Positions 1 through 11,678 of a DNA stretch of 64,000 nt are shown here, piece by piece. Numbering within the stretch: position 1 is the first letter of the stretch; each line of letters opens with the position of its first letter. The DNA comes from Tetracentron sinense (Eukaryota > Streptophyta > Magnoliopsida > Trochodendrales > Trochodendraceae). The position numbers and the translations under genes are program-made. A model generated the notes under the pieces. That model had not been told where the DNA came from, did not search any database, and saw only the letters and a program-made list of their open reading frames with translations. Where the stretch lies: NCBI GenBank assembly GCA_015143295.1, contig CM026568.1, forward strand, positions 19,226,607 to 19,290,606, in the 5' to 3' direction.

Positions 1-98
1 TTTGTTTTCTTACTCTTGAAGGTAACAATGTTGGTAAATGATATCCTCTAGCTAGAAAAAAAAAAGAAAAGGAATTAGCAACGTTATTTTGTTTTGTT

Positions 99-290
99 AT
101 ACTTAAATGTCATTTTACCTATCATAATCACGCTTAGATGTTCCATCAGCACAAATTCGAAGGCAACACACGGCTAAAAGTGTTGCCCGATAGTAATTGC
201 TTTTGGTTGTGAGTAGAAGTTGAAGAGACAAGTGTTGCCCCGCTTGTAATAGAGGTGATTATGAGTCTTCTACCTTTGACTAGTAATGAA
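99..290. repeat. Diverged third copy of part of the 6-kb duplicated unit
   Basis: This stretch resembles 36850..37070 and 43880..44105 inside the two duplicated units. It shares the block 'ATGTTCCATCAGCACAAAT', a block around 'TTGGTTGTG', and the words 'GAGACAAGTGT', 'TGATTA' and 'GAGT' in the same order. It is more diverged than those two are from each other, so it is a dispersed older copy. No coding content is visible. Just downstream, at about 290..305, is a small hairpin (CCGTGCAATGCACG). Confidence 0.6.
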
Positions 291-454
291 CCGTGCAATG
301 CACGAAAATTTTAAAAGAAAAAATAAAGATAAATAATAACGGCATAATTACTATTATACTTACTTAAGAATTAAATAAATTAGTAACTATGTGACTGACA
401 TAGAATTTTAGAAAGGAATCATAGCGCACCTTATGTTCTCAGCCGAAGTGTAGG
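291..454. other. AT-rich sequence with no gene
   Basis: Short AT-rich stretch between the dispersed repeat and the LTR fragment that starts at 455. I see no coding frame or clear element boundary. Confidence 0.5.
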
Positions 455-1090
455 TGTAAGCACCCCATTTTTGCACCCCGTGCTCTTCTCTTTCTTCTTC
501 AAAGCTCCATGGCATCAACCAAAATCCAACACTCCGTACGTGACTTCGATCCAACCATGCACACCTAATCCAAACCTAGATACCCTCCATTATCCACCCA
601 AATACTCTTCCTTATAGCCTCAACACCCATATCCAAGCCCAAGACCAAACCTCATATCATTTTTTTTGTCTGAACTAGTCTATTTTTTGTCCCCAAATTA
701 GCTACTGTTCCTAAGGAATTCAAAACTGCTTCCCAAGTGCTTTTCGTTTGAACCAACATGGGTTCATTCAAAAGATTTCATGTTGTTTGAATGAAATCAG
801 CTTCTTTCGAATAAAATATCTACTGTTATGTCTGAGTAATTCAACTTGTCTTCACGAGAGCATTTCGTTCAAACGACTATTGTAGAATTCGTATATTCTT
901 GGATTTAAACCCTAATTTGGTCATCAAATCCCCTTTCTACGTACACATTCTTAAACCTCCATAATAATCATCAAACTACCATAACCCTTAGAAAATCTAT
1001 AAATACTCAGCTCCCACAAGTCTTTAAACCCTAATCCAAAAGACAAAAAACATTTAAATTTGTCAAAATATTAAAATAAAATACAAAACT
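455..1090 (+). mobile_element. LTR fragment, 'TGTAAGCACCCC' family, 5' part
   Basis: Begins with TGTAAGCACCCCATTTTTGC. This is the same start as the LTR at 16500 (TGTAAGCACCCAATTTTTAC) and the reverse complement of the end at 26487. The sequence is cut at 1090 by the solo LTR 1091..7196 and resumes at 7202. The flank before 455 (GTAGG) does not match the flank after 7629 (GTGTG), so no target duplication can be claimed. Confidence 0.6.
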
Positions 1091-3073
1091 TGTGATGCCC
1101 CGAACCCGCGCCTATAGAATTAAGTTCCGAGACGCGCGCCCGTTCGTCATTATCATGCAAGCAGAAGACTTTACCTGCGAAATTATGAGAAATTTCAAAC
1201 TTTTATCAGATGCTTTCAACAAAGCAATATTTATCATGTCATCATAATAGTCATCATACCAAGCCACCCTGTATTATATTTACAAAACAAGCATGTTTAC
1301 AAAAGAAGGCGTGTTTCTACGCCATATAAAATCTATAAAAGTGTCCAAAATAAACAAAACATTCCTTCATATCCTTCCTGGTTCATTGGTTAGCAGCTTC
1401 GATATCTACCGACATAAAAAGTAAGTGAGCTATAAAGCTCAATAAAATACTCTAGTCATCTCAACTATTTCACATAATAACATGCTTCAACAAACAATAA
1501 CAATACTTTTCAATGTTGTGATACAATATAGTAAAACAGTAATAAATATCAGGGCTTTATCACCCGATCTAAGATTACCAAATCTCGTAACTTTGTTCAA
1601 TTATGAAATTCACATACTTAACCGTTGTAGTGACCCAACTTTTGACTACCTAGGCCTTAAGACTTTAACTTCTGACTACCTAGGGCATGTGTTATTAGTA
1701 CCTAAAGATAGTAACTATATGAGTTAAGATTATATATATACATAGTGGAAGGTGTGACCCTAAGAGACCCTAAGACTTTAGACTTCAGATCACAATAGCG
1801 ATTAATCGGAGCAAAATTTTTAAAATCTGATAGTAACAGAAATGACCAGTCTAATGTAGAGAAGAGTTTGGAGAAATAAAACAAAAATATTATTTTTTTA
1901 TTACTAATTATAATTCGCGAGCAATTAGCTAATTAATCAATGATTAATTTAATTATACTCTAATTTGAGATTAAGGGCTTAACTGTAATCAATGTTAAGA
2001 GGGAGGGTTAATTTGTACCTAAGGTAAGGTAAAGAAGTATAAGAAGGTCACTTTTATTCTTAATTACAATTAGGAAATAATTCATTAATTAATCAATGAT
2101 TAAGGGATTAAGAATGAATATGTTTGAGATTAAAGGCTTAAGGGCTTAAATGTAATAAACAAAGAGAAAAGGGGGTAAGTGAGATTAAAGGCTCAAGGGC
2201 TTAAATATAATAAACGAAGAGAGAAGGGGGTAATTGTAAATATCATATGTGAATGACATGTGTTGGGTGGAGGTGAAACCACCCAACCAACTAAGCTTTT
2301 GAGGGTTAAAACCCTCTATTTTGTTTTATCTCACAGCAACAATAATATTCACTTACTTGATGATGATGAGTCACTTACCTACTTGTGTCATCCATTAGTG
2401 ATAAGTATAACTCATTGTGAGACATGTGGCACCTACTAGCTTAAAGAGCAAACCTTGTCCTACAAAATGAGTCCCTTATTTTCTCTATTGATCCATCTTC
2501 TTCCAACTCTGTCTTTGAGCTCACACTTTTGCTACCAAAGTTTAGATCTCATATTTCATTTCCTCTTTTAGTAAGAAAGGTCTACAAATAAATCAGGTAA
2601 TAACTTTACATGTCTAGTATTAACTATTAACTTTTCTTAAGAGTCTTTTACTGATTGTGATACTTTAAAAAGTACTACCTATGTTGGTGATGATTTCCTA
2701 ATGATCTGATTCTTGTAAACTTGCAATATTAATTGCTTTAATATTTAGTTTTCCTACTTAATGATTATAAAGGTTCTTTTTGAAACAGCAAAAGGTAGAA
2801 TTTGGAACTGAGAATTTCGAAACCATAGACTAAGAATTTGATTTCGAGTTCTTTTACAATATTTTAAATCACGAAAAGTTATTCAATTTAGACTCCAAGT
2901 TTACTTAATTTGAAGTTCTGAGCAAAAAGTTATGTTGGTTATATTATCTATATGTTTGAATGGTGACAAACCCACTCACACGTGGATTCCACTTTAGCAA
3001 TTCTGCTTTCACACCAACAGTGGCATAGTATGTTAGGTGATTAACTAACTCACACGTGGCTGTCTTATCTAGA

Positions 3074-3081
3074 CTATATAA
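3074..3081 (+). promoter_or_regulatory. Putative TATA box of the 1626..4432 LTR
   Basis: TATATAAT lies about 1.45 kb into the LTR, where the U3/R boundary of a long LTR would be expected. Position and composition are the only evidence. Confidence 0.35.
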
Positions 3082-3712
3082 TATAACATCTGAGAGATGA
3101 TTTTTGTTCCATGTTTTGAAATATAGTAACAAACACATTACTATTGTTCTCACACAGCAATAGTAAGCCCCTAAGCTACGAAGTGAGAAGAAAGAAAGGG
3201 AATAGAAAGGAAAGGAGAAGGGAAAGGAAGGTAGGTACATCCTACTAGTTAGCTGTGTTATAATTAAACATGAATTGAATGTTTGAATGTTATTAATTGT
3301 GCTATATTATATTAATTAAGCATGTCATTGCTATATGTTCACTGTCATTGAATTCCATATGCATGATTTCATGTCTAAAGCTTTGTATATGTTTCATTTT
3401 GTACATGCATGCATTACATGAATGGAATTTCTTTAAATGATGTCTATTCAAAGGTTTTCCATACTATAGAAAGGAAATAAAAATGGATTTATACAAAGCA
3501 TTTCATGATTAAACTATTAATAAATCATGGGTATACAAGTGTTTTTCATGCATTACAGATGAAACGACAATGATTTATGCAAGACAAGTCTAAGATCTTA
3601 GTCTAGACTTCAAGGATCATGTCTAAATCTAGTTTATTAGGCTTTTAATGATCAAAAACAATGATAATGCCAGACACAAGGGCTGGTTCAATGGGATTGG
3701 GGACTTTGATAT

Positions 3713-3733
3713 TATATATATATATATATATAT
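3713..3733. repeat. (TA)n microsatellite
   Basis: About ten TA dinucleotides within the solo LTR. Confidence 0.9.
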
Positions 3734-6653
3734 CTTCTACTATGACGGTCAAACATGGCCGTTACTAAGTCAATGCTCTAACTCCCGACTCACAAGCATC
3801 TATTGAAGACAGTTCAAGTAAGAACAAGAACAAGCAAGTAGAATACTATGATTCACGTAAGACAAGAACAAGAACAATACTGTATGATTTTACAAATATG
3901 TACATGATAAGAACCATGAGTTATGCATCAACAATCATATTTTAAAATGACATGAAAAGAAATGTTTAAGTATTAAGTTCATGCATGCAACATAATTTTA
4001 TTGTTTTAATTTCCATGTAAGCTATGTCATGTTTATTATCCATTGTTAGCTATTGATTTGTACTCGCGGAATATTCCATACTCAACCGTACATTTTACGT
4101 CGGCAGGTATTGGCTTTGATAATTGCGGCTGAGCAAGATTATGGCGAAGAAGAGAAATGTAGGGAACCTCAGGTGGAGGCTAGAGAGTTGGATGTCTGGC
4201 TTTATGAATAGGCTCTTGTGATCTTGGGAAACTGAACAAGTATGTTTGCTCTTTACGATTAGGTGCATGTATATAGCTTTAGTATTTCTTGAAATACTTC
4301 ACTTAGGTATATAAAATATTAGCTTCCGCTGTAGCATGCCTTGTTAATTGCAGGATGGTTTGACAGGTTAGGTCAGGTCAAGTCATAATCCAAAGTACCC
4401 TAAACTTCTAGAGGGTATTTTGGAGCGTGACAACCGTATTTACCTTATCAAAATACATCTTAAACAGTTTATCATACTTTACATCGAGTCCCTGAACTCT
4501 AACAACTGGCCATAGGCCCATGCTCAATATTTATTCCGAAGACTGAAGTCTTAACACATATATGGGTGTTCACACATATTTTCTAATCATAACTTGAGTC
4601 GAGTAAACTCACACATACTTCGGGTCTTAACCTGATGACAGATAAACCTTGGTTATTCCAAATCAACAACTTAGAATTTGACAAAGACTCACCACTCCTA
4701 AGTACACCTAATCAGACACCCTAGAATCCGAAGATTCTAAACATAAACCTGGGCATTCATCCGTTAAGACCTTCTTCTCCAATGTCTTGACTGACAATAT
4801 CTACCGTGTATTCGCCGTCATCTCCCTGGGTATCAATCATGAAGGAACCCCGATCATCCTGTCTACCGCATCTATTGGTTAGTAAAAAAGAACCCCTAGA
4901 TTGGCTACCGACATCTCCTGATTATCCACCACGAAGGAACCCTGATAGACACGGCATCGTCATCTTCTGACCCATCTAGAGAACTCCAGACTATACACTA
5001 TTTGGATGTTCAATAACTTGAATTACAATATGACACCGACATCTCCTGACTATCAGTCCCGAAGGAACTCTGGTTCTAACAAAACACTGTCTCTTCGGAC
5101 CTAGTCAAAGAGGAACCACAGTTTATCCTTAACTCCAGTTATATTTTCTAACCACGGGAGAATCCTAGTTATTTCAAGCCTTATTTGAATAACTGAAACA
5201 ATTAGGCCTCGCGCCCATGAACCAAATCTCATTGTCTACCATTTCATTGGAAAGTATTTAGTCCAATGAATCATTCCATTATCTAATCAGTGTCAAAAAA
5301 ATCATCACATCATACACACACATATTTCGAAGTCAACAAATCGCTTACCGATTGATCACCCAATCGGTCGCCGAGCCTAAATTCCGAGTTATTCAACCCG
5401 AAACCGAGGACTACGTTCTTCTGCTCAATTCATATGCCTCCCTATTCATTCATCACACGTCACAATGGGTCTCCCGACCCTTTTATCCACATATAAGTAC
5501 ATACAACCCGTTTCAATACACCATGATAAACATATCATCTAAGAAATGGTATTAAAGTTCCAACCATCAGATTAATCTAATATTTGGATATAAGTCACAA
5601 ATAGGGTTGATAGTAGTGTAGTATAAATTTCAGGCTAATAAGAGTTTTGGAGGTGCTTCTCTCCTCATCAAAACGTTACATTTTTCATAAAAAATAATCA
5701 GGATAGGGTTGAATCAAAAATTGATATATCATGATCTAACTGTCGGAAATATCTAAAATTTGGATATGATTGAAAAATAAGGGTTATTGTATTGTGATAA
5801 AAATATGAGAGTTATTGAAGATTGGTAAGTTCCTCTACAATTATCAAAACCGTACTATATTACCTAAAAATAGAATACTAGGTTTTTAATCTAGAAATTC
5901 ATATCATAAGATCTAACCATCAGATCTGTTCAAATTTTTTTATATGTTTTAACAAGTAGAATGGTCGTATTATGGTAAAACTTTTAGTCTGATCTGAGAT
6001 CGGGATGGGTCTCTATAATCATCAAAACCCGTACTGTAGTACCGAAAAATAGCATACTCCATGTTTTACTCTAGAAATTCATAGTGTACGATCTAACCAA
6101 CAGATCTGTCTGAAATCTTGATATGATTTAACAAGTAGGATGATCGTTTTATGGTAACAATTGAGTCTGATATGATATCGGGAAGGGTCTCTGTAGTCAT
6201 CAAAACCGTATGGTAGTATCGAAAAACAACATACTAGTTTTTACTATAGAAATTCATAGTGTAAGATCCAACCATCAGATCTGTATGAAATTTTGATATG
6301 ATTTAACAAGTAGGATGCTCATTTTATGGTACAAATTTGAGTTTGATGTCAGATTGGGAATGGTCTCTGTTCATCCATTCCACAATCAAAACACCACAAT
6401 TCATATAATTTAACTAAGTAGAATGAAATAGAAAAGAGGAAGATGTATTTTACCTTCTATATGAAATTCTATGTCTCTGATGATGAAAATAATGCTGGAA
6501 AGAACTGAGAATGCTGGAAAACATCTGGGTAGTGAGCCACTCCCTACTTTCGCTTTCTCTTTAGAATTCCCTCTCTCTCTACTCTCTCTCTAGAAATCAA
6601 AAGCTCCAGAATTTTAGCTCTCTTCCCTTATGAGAGAAATGAGGATTTTCTCA

Positions 6654-6661
6654 TTTATATA
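6654..6661 (-). promoter_or_regulatory. Putative TATA box of the 1091..7196 LTR
   Basis: Reads TATATAAA on the minus strand, about 540 bases into the LTR, followed by pyrimidine/purine-rich sequence typical of an LTR leader. Confidence 0.45.
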
Positions 6662-7201
6662 CCCTTAAGTCTTCATGTGTGACACTTGTCTTCTCACAAG
6701 ACAAGTGTCTTAGGTAGTGGTGGCACACATGTGCCATGAGACGTGTCCCGTTAACTTTGACTCCAGTGGTTTTTTCCGCTTTTCTTCGGATAAATCCCCG
6801 TAAATTTATAAAAACATGCTAGAGAAATTCGAAACAACAAGTGACTGTACTAGGACCAGTCCGACACCTACTTTTTAATTTTGACAGTAAAAAGTAAGTC
6901 CGGAAGTAAACTGGAAAACTCACTAATTTCCTGATTTTGGCACTAAATACACTGTAGTTTCGCGGTTTGAGTTACTATGAAGTCAAAACGACAGTCAGTC
7001 GTTCAGATAGTCGACTGACACGTTGTGTGTGAGTTTCAAAGATTTCTATTGGGGCAAACAGTAAATACTGAGTATTGACGAAATCTCAGAACCCGTGGAT
7101 TTCTATTAGGGAAAGTGATACCCTAATATTTACAAATATTAATCTTAAAGGTCATCCTGGCCTCAGGATTTTCTTCCGAAAATCCGGGTCGTTACAAAAC
7201 C

Positions 7202-7629
7202 AATCAACTCAACTCCCGCCTTTCAAAAGAACTACACTGCTCTGATCCTGCCAGCCCGAGTATGTAAGCAACCCTATACAAGTTCGACCTCTCCCATGGG
7301 ATAGTCCCTTTCCCTCATCCATTTACTTTTTAAATCAACATAATTCCAATGACTTAGGCAATTCCCTATAATTTTCGTGTTGTTTGGTTTAGACATGGGA
7401 GTAGGCAACCATTTTCGAATGAGGTTCATGGGGTGCCTAACACCTTCCCTGCGATTTAACCGAATCACTTACCTAAATCTCTGACCAAGACCATAGGCCC
7501 TTGTCCATTTTATCCGAGATCCTAATTCTCCCCATAATCAAATAGGTGGTGACTCTAATTTAGGTCATTAGCATCAATCTTCTACAAGGCCCGACCTGAA
7601 AGGAAAGACGGCAAATTCCCTTACTCACA
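7202..7629 (+). mobile_element. LTR fragment, 'TGTAAGCACCCC' family, 3' part
   Basis: Continuation of the LTR interrupted at 1090. It matches the 3' end of the LTR 16500..19887 in word order: 'GGGGTGCCTAACxCCTTCCC', 'ATCTCTGACC', 'CCAAGACC', 'AATAGGTGGxGACTCT', ending ACTCACA. The joined fragment is only about 1.06 kb, against 3.4 kb for the complete LTR, so its middle is missing or it belongs to a shorter subfamily. Confidence 0.6.
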
Positions 7630-7885
7630 GTGTGCATTCAAAATACCCCTTACTAGCCCTCGCTTTCTCTTCCTAAACTAGTTTCCAACTACCAAAACCA
7701 ATGAAGGTTATACAGTCAACTAGAACAGAACCTCAAACTTCTTTACCATTTATAAGTAGCAAAAATTTTGAATGTTTAACCAACCTGAGCCCCAAAGAGC
7801 AAAGTGAATAAACCAGTTACCACCATTCAACAAACCCTCAAACTTCCTTACCATTTATAAGTAGCAGAAATTTTGGATGTTTAAT
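7630..7885. repeat. Non-coding stretch with a direct duplication of about 50 bp
   Basis: A block of about 50 bases starting CCTCAAACTT at 7731 recurs at 7836, offset 105 bp, with few differences. Both copies contain ACCATTTATAAGTAGCA. No gene is visible. It separates two LTR remnants and may be internal sequence of a decayed element. Confidence 0.6.
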
Positions 7886-9699
7886 CATCCCAAGCCATGG
7901 TTAGCCTGGTCTAACCCTAGGTCCATAGTAGTCAAACCCTATTCTAACCCTAGGTCAAACCATAGTCGAACCCTAGGACAACCATAGTCAAACCCTAGGC
8001 TAACCCTAGATCCAAGCCTAACCTTAGCTAGCCCTAGAACCAAGGCCCTAGGGCCAAAACCTAGAGGCAAACAAGCCCTGGGCCCAAGAATGGCCCAAAA
8101 CCCTAGCCAAGACCTAGGAGGGGACCATGCCCCCAAAATTCAAAATTTCCAGAATGTCGGTAGTCCATCTACTGACATTCCCCTTTTAGTAAAATCTGTA
8201 CTACGTGTTGTGCATTAAGCACGGGTCATGCCCTATTTTTGGAGAAAATCAATAATGGCGGTAGATTTTCTACCGCCATTCTTCAATTGTTCTTATAGGG
8301 GAATGGTGGTACTGGAATTATCGTCATTCCTACTGTTAGTGTGCAAACAGCTTGTCTGCTCCCTGTGCACTCCAGGCATGCATCCTCAGCCTCCCCACGC
8401 CTCTGAACTCCTCACCAACCATTCGTCCTAATTCCCAGGATGTCCCTGAGTCCCTCTCCTATAAATTCGAGTCCCCTCAAGCCTTGAACCCCCATGCCAA
8501 GTTATGAGTAGGAAAATCTTCTCCAAACTCAAAATCCCAGAGTCTTGTTCTTGTGAGATCCGATCCAAAAGAAGATTCAGATCCTAAGGGATCAGTCCAG
8601 GTCATCCTCATTAGAAAGGAGTCTCTCTAAGCTGTGCACGTAGCCACCATCACCACTGTACAAGGCGTATCAGTAGGGTAAGGTCCTCCCCTACCCCTCT
8701 TTTCTTATGTAAAACACATGTGATCCCCTAATCCTATTCTAGGGGACCCATGTTACATAGCAAATTTGAGGACAAAGGTCCCCTTGCCTTCTTCTTAGGC
8801 ATGGGGACCCTCTCAAGGGTAGAATCCATGGCTGCATGAGTCACCTAACCTTACCGTGTGAATGACCACGTTCAGAACTCCCCCTTTAGCTTCTAGAGTA
8901 CCTCAAACCAATGAGGGACCCCCTGGAAGTCTCACGGTTCGAAGCCCTGGGAAAAAATATGATTTCTGGGGAAATCTCATAATGGCGGTAAACTCAGTAC
9001 CGCCATTCTGGACTTGCCAACTTGCAGTAGCCCTCAAGCCGTATACATAGAGCCCTGACCCATTGCAGGGCCGGAGATGGGTCCCTTAGATCTTCTACTA
9101 TCTCTCCTGAGCATTTCAGCCCCCCCAGACCAGCTTAACTATGGTCAAAGTGCACCTAACTAGAAAAGATTCAGAATGTCGGTAAATAGTTCACCGACGT
9201 TCTAGGTTTTCTGTTTTTTTTAAATTAAAGGGTCATTTTGGGCCCAAACCAGGCCCAAGACTTGTCCCAAAGTCCTCAAAGACCCCTAAGGGCCCTTGAA
9301 TCATCAGAGCATCTCCCTCAACCTCCCTTTTGGCCTGTAAAGCCATTTTCAAAAAAACTAGAAATGGCGGTACACCATCTACCGCCAATCCCAGTATTTT
9401 TAAATTTAGGCTTGGCACAGGGTCTAGACCAGGTAGGAGGCCAGTCTAGGCCTTGCCACGCTACTTGGGCCCACTCTTGACCTTACCAGACCTCTTAACT
9501 AGGGTTAGTTCAACCTTGGTTAACATTTTAACCATGGTTAAACATTCAAATCTAAGGAAAAATCTCTAAAAATCCTTTAGAAAATCTAAAAAATGCAAAA
9601 GACCAAAAAGAATATGAATTTTTTCATTTTACCATGATTAGAAACTCTAACCGTGGTTATCTCTCTTTTAACTATGGTTAAACCAATTTCAACCATAGT
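7886..9699 (+). mobile_element. Partial LTR of a relative of the 9700..19887 element
   Basis: Rich in AACCCTAG-like and AACCATGGTTA words. It is homologous to the LTR at 18660..18790 (shared 'GGTAGGAGGCCAGTCTAGGCC' region at about 9440 and 18690). It is interrupted by the target duplication ATAGT at 9695..9699 and resumes at 19893. Its true 5' start was not found. It contains five short hairpins, listed separately. Confidence 0.6.
8152..9387. repeat. Five dispersed hairpins, 'AATGGCGGTA...TACCGCCATT' type
   Basis: Inverted repeats at 8152..8180, 8254..8280, 8981..9007, 9173..9203 and 9365..9387. The stem at 8254..8265/8269..8280 is a perfect 12 bp with a 3-base loop. Copies 1 and 4 have GTCGG in the left arm and a matching CYGAC in the right; copies 2, 3 and 5 have GGCGG with CCGCC. 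They sit within about 1.25 kb of LTR sequence, and I did not see them in the LTRs at 9700 or 16500. Confidence 0.75.
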
Positions 9700-11678
9700 T
9701 GTAAGCACCCAATTTTTACACTCTGCTTAACCATGGTTAACCCCCGTTAACCATGGTTATTCCCGGCTAAACCCTAGTAGCCATAGGTAGATCCTAAACC
9801 CTAACCTACCCCTAGGTGAGCCCTAAAACCTACCTAAAACCGAACCGTATGGGCTTAAGGCCCATTTCAAATAAAAGTGCCTAAACCCTAGTCTAACCCT
9901 AGGCTAACCCTAGCTAAACCCTAGGACTAACCCTAGACCTAACCCTAGGCCTAACCCTAGCCTAGCCTTAGTCTAAACCCTAGGCTAAAGCCCCAAGGGC
10001 TCAAGGCCCGGTTCAAGTCCAAACTCCAAAAAAATGGATAAAACCCTATGTTTGGGCTCAAACATGGGCCCACCAAGCCCAATCCAAGTGGGACCCACAT
10101 TATCCCATTTCAAAATTCAAATTTTGGGAGTCAACTCTTAGAGTGGCAAAATCATTTTTGTCTTCCCCACATGTGTGGTGGTTAGGCCCAAAAGGGTAAA
10201 CAAAACAAAAAAAAAAAGACTTTTGATAGTATAAATAGAAATATTTTGAAAAAAATCTATGCAAAAGAAAAAAAAGAGGCAAAAAAAAAAAAAATTCAAA
10301 ACTTAAGGGCCAACCCTTGTTTGGCAAATCCAACAAGAGGTTGACTCGCATGTTAAGTTGGGCCCAAGAACTTAAAAACAAAAAAAAATACGTTTTCAAT
10401 CTTTGGGGGGGGAGGGTACTATTTACCTTCTTCCCCAAAGGGACAGGCGTACCAGCCTCTGATCTCTCCTGCCACACCCCTCCTGCTCTCCTCTAGGCCG
10501 TGTCCCCCACGCCTTTAAGCCTTATCCTTTCCTTCCTCTACTCTCCTTCTTCCCCTATTTCTTTTATAACACCCCATTTAAGGCACGGTGTGGAGGAGGA
10601 TTTTGAAAAAAAAAAGCTACAGAGGAACCTTCCCACTTCGGTTAGCCCCACTCCACATCATATCTCCACCTTAGTTTAACCCTTAAACCCTTCCCAAGCT
10701 CCACCACTCCCCACCGTTCACCACCACGTCCACTATAAATTTTTTTTTTTTTTTTTTAAATTACAGTGAGTTTGCCCCTTTGGCCAGCCGTCCCCACTCC
10801 ACCTGGACACCCACCACTTCATCTCAGCCTGTCCCTAGACCTCCAAGGTCCTTCACCGTCGTCTACCAGGCCCGCCTTCAGCTGTCGCCGCCATGCACAC
10901 CCCCTCCCAACTCACCACTGCCGCCATTGTAGCAGAGGGTATACCTACCCCTTCCCCTCTTTTGCTGCTGTTTTTATGATTGTAAGAGACCCCTGTTCCC
11001 ACTCCAGGGGTCCCATTTCGTCTTTTCTTTTCCAGTTATTTATCATGGCATGGAACCCCCCCTCATCTTCCTCGTAGGTGTGGGGGGTGTTTTTTTTTTC
11101 TTGAGGCGTGGCCACGAGTACAGCCACCCCCACAGTATAGCAGGCTTTCCTGAGATCTGGGGGGGTCCTCAATCCATGAGGAATCCCCCTGGACCCCCCG
11201 GTTTACAGCCAAACAGCCCCAAACCGGTTTTTTTCAAAAAAAATTCGGAAATAGAACGTTTTCAGGCGGCCACCTGTAACCACGGTTAAACCATGGTTAG
11301 ACCCAGCATTGGTCGAAACCAAGGCCATGGTTAGACTCCCCATATATAGGGCTACCTCCCTGTAAATTTCCAGTCCTTAATTCATCCGTTAACCATAGCT
11401 AAATCGACCCCAAAGTGGGGTCGACAGTGTGAAAATCTGTGCAACGGGATAACTTTGGGCCTCTGTGGGGCCCACATCCGGCCTTCCCTTGGGCCCCAAG
11501 AGGGCCCAAATTATTCCCCTCATAGTAGGCTTCGCGACCATGGTCTCGGATCCTCCGGGAGTTGAGCCAATCAGCGGAAAAATCGCCGCAAACTTTGCCA
11601 AAAAATCTGTTTTGTTGTTTTTTTTTAAAAATCGTCATTTTATGTGATGTGCAACGAGGCGACTTTGGGCCTATGTGG
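9700..11678 (+). mobile_element. 5' LTR, truncated at its 3' side
   Basis: Matches 16500..18490 almost throughout, including the poly-A/poly-T tracts, the CT-rich block near 10480 and the TATATA near 11342. Homology stops after CTATGTGG at 11678. Palindromes of the form TTAACCATGGTTAA are frequent. Small frames in it, such as 10766..11077, also recur in the 3' LTR at 17576 and are LTR sequence. Confidence 0.8.

Larger units (their letters stand above)
1626..4432 (+). mobile_element. Solo LTR nested in the 1091..7196 LTR
   Basis: Starts TGTAGTGACCC and ends GGAGCGTGACA. It is flanked by an exact 5-bp target duplication, ACCGT, at 1621..1625 and 4433..4437. Length is 2807 bp. It has a TATA-like box near 3074 and a (TA)n run at 3713..3733. 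Near its 3' end it has the 'GTACTCGCGG ... GGCAGGTATTG ... GAAGAAGAG' order of words seen in the other LTRs of this superfamily (28600..28700; reverse strand 59900..60010). No protein-coding region is visible. Confidence 0.82.
1091..7196 (-). mobile_element. Solo LTR of a Ty3/gypsy-like element, split by a second solo LTR
   Basis: Read on the minus strand it starts TGTAACGACCCGG at 7196 and ends GGGGCATCACA at 1091. The flanks are AAACT (1086..1090) and AAACC (7197..7201), a 5-bp target duplication with one mismatch. A TATA box lies on the minus strand at 6654..6661. Without the 2.8-kb insertion at 1626..4432 the LTR is about 3.3 kb. No gag or pol sequence is present, so it is a solo LTR left by recombination between two LTRs. 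Start and end resemble the LTRs at 26832..29043 and 21297..29581. Confidence 0.72.

Noticed and set aside
1482-1727. Short frames in the first 8 kb
   Set aside because: All lie inside LTR sequence or cross insertion boundaries, with no recognisable protein.
9890-9990. Runs of CCCTAG/AACCCTA resembling plant telomere repeats
   Set aside because: The spacing is irregular and the dominant word is CCCTAG/CTAACC, not CCCTAAA. The same run recurs in the 3' LTR at 16680..16800, so it is LTR sequence.
10766-11077. Proline-rich frame in the 5' LTR, also at 17576..17965
   Set aside because: Occurs in both LTRs in a pyrimidine-rich, low-complexity region, with no domain or start context to support it.
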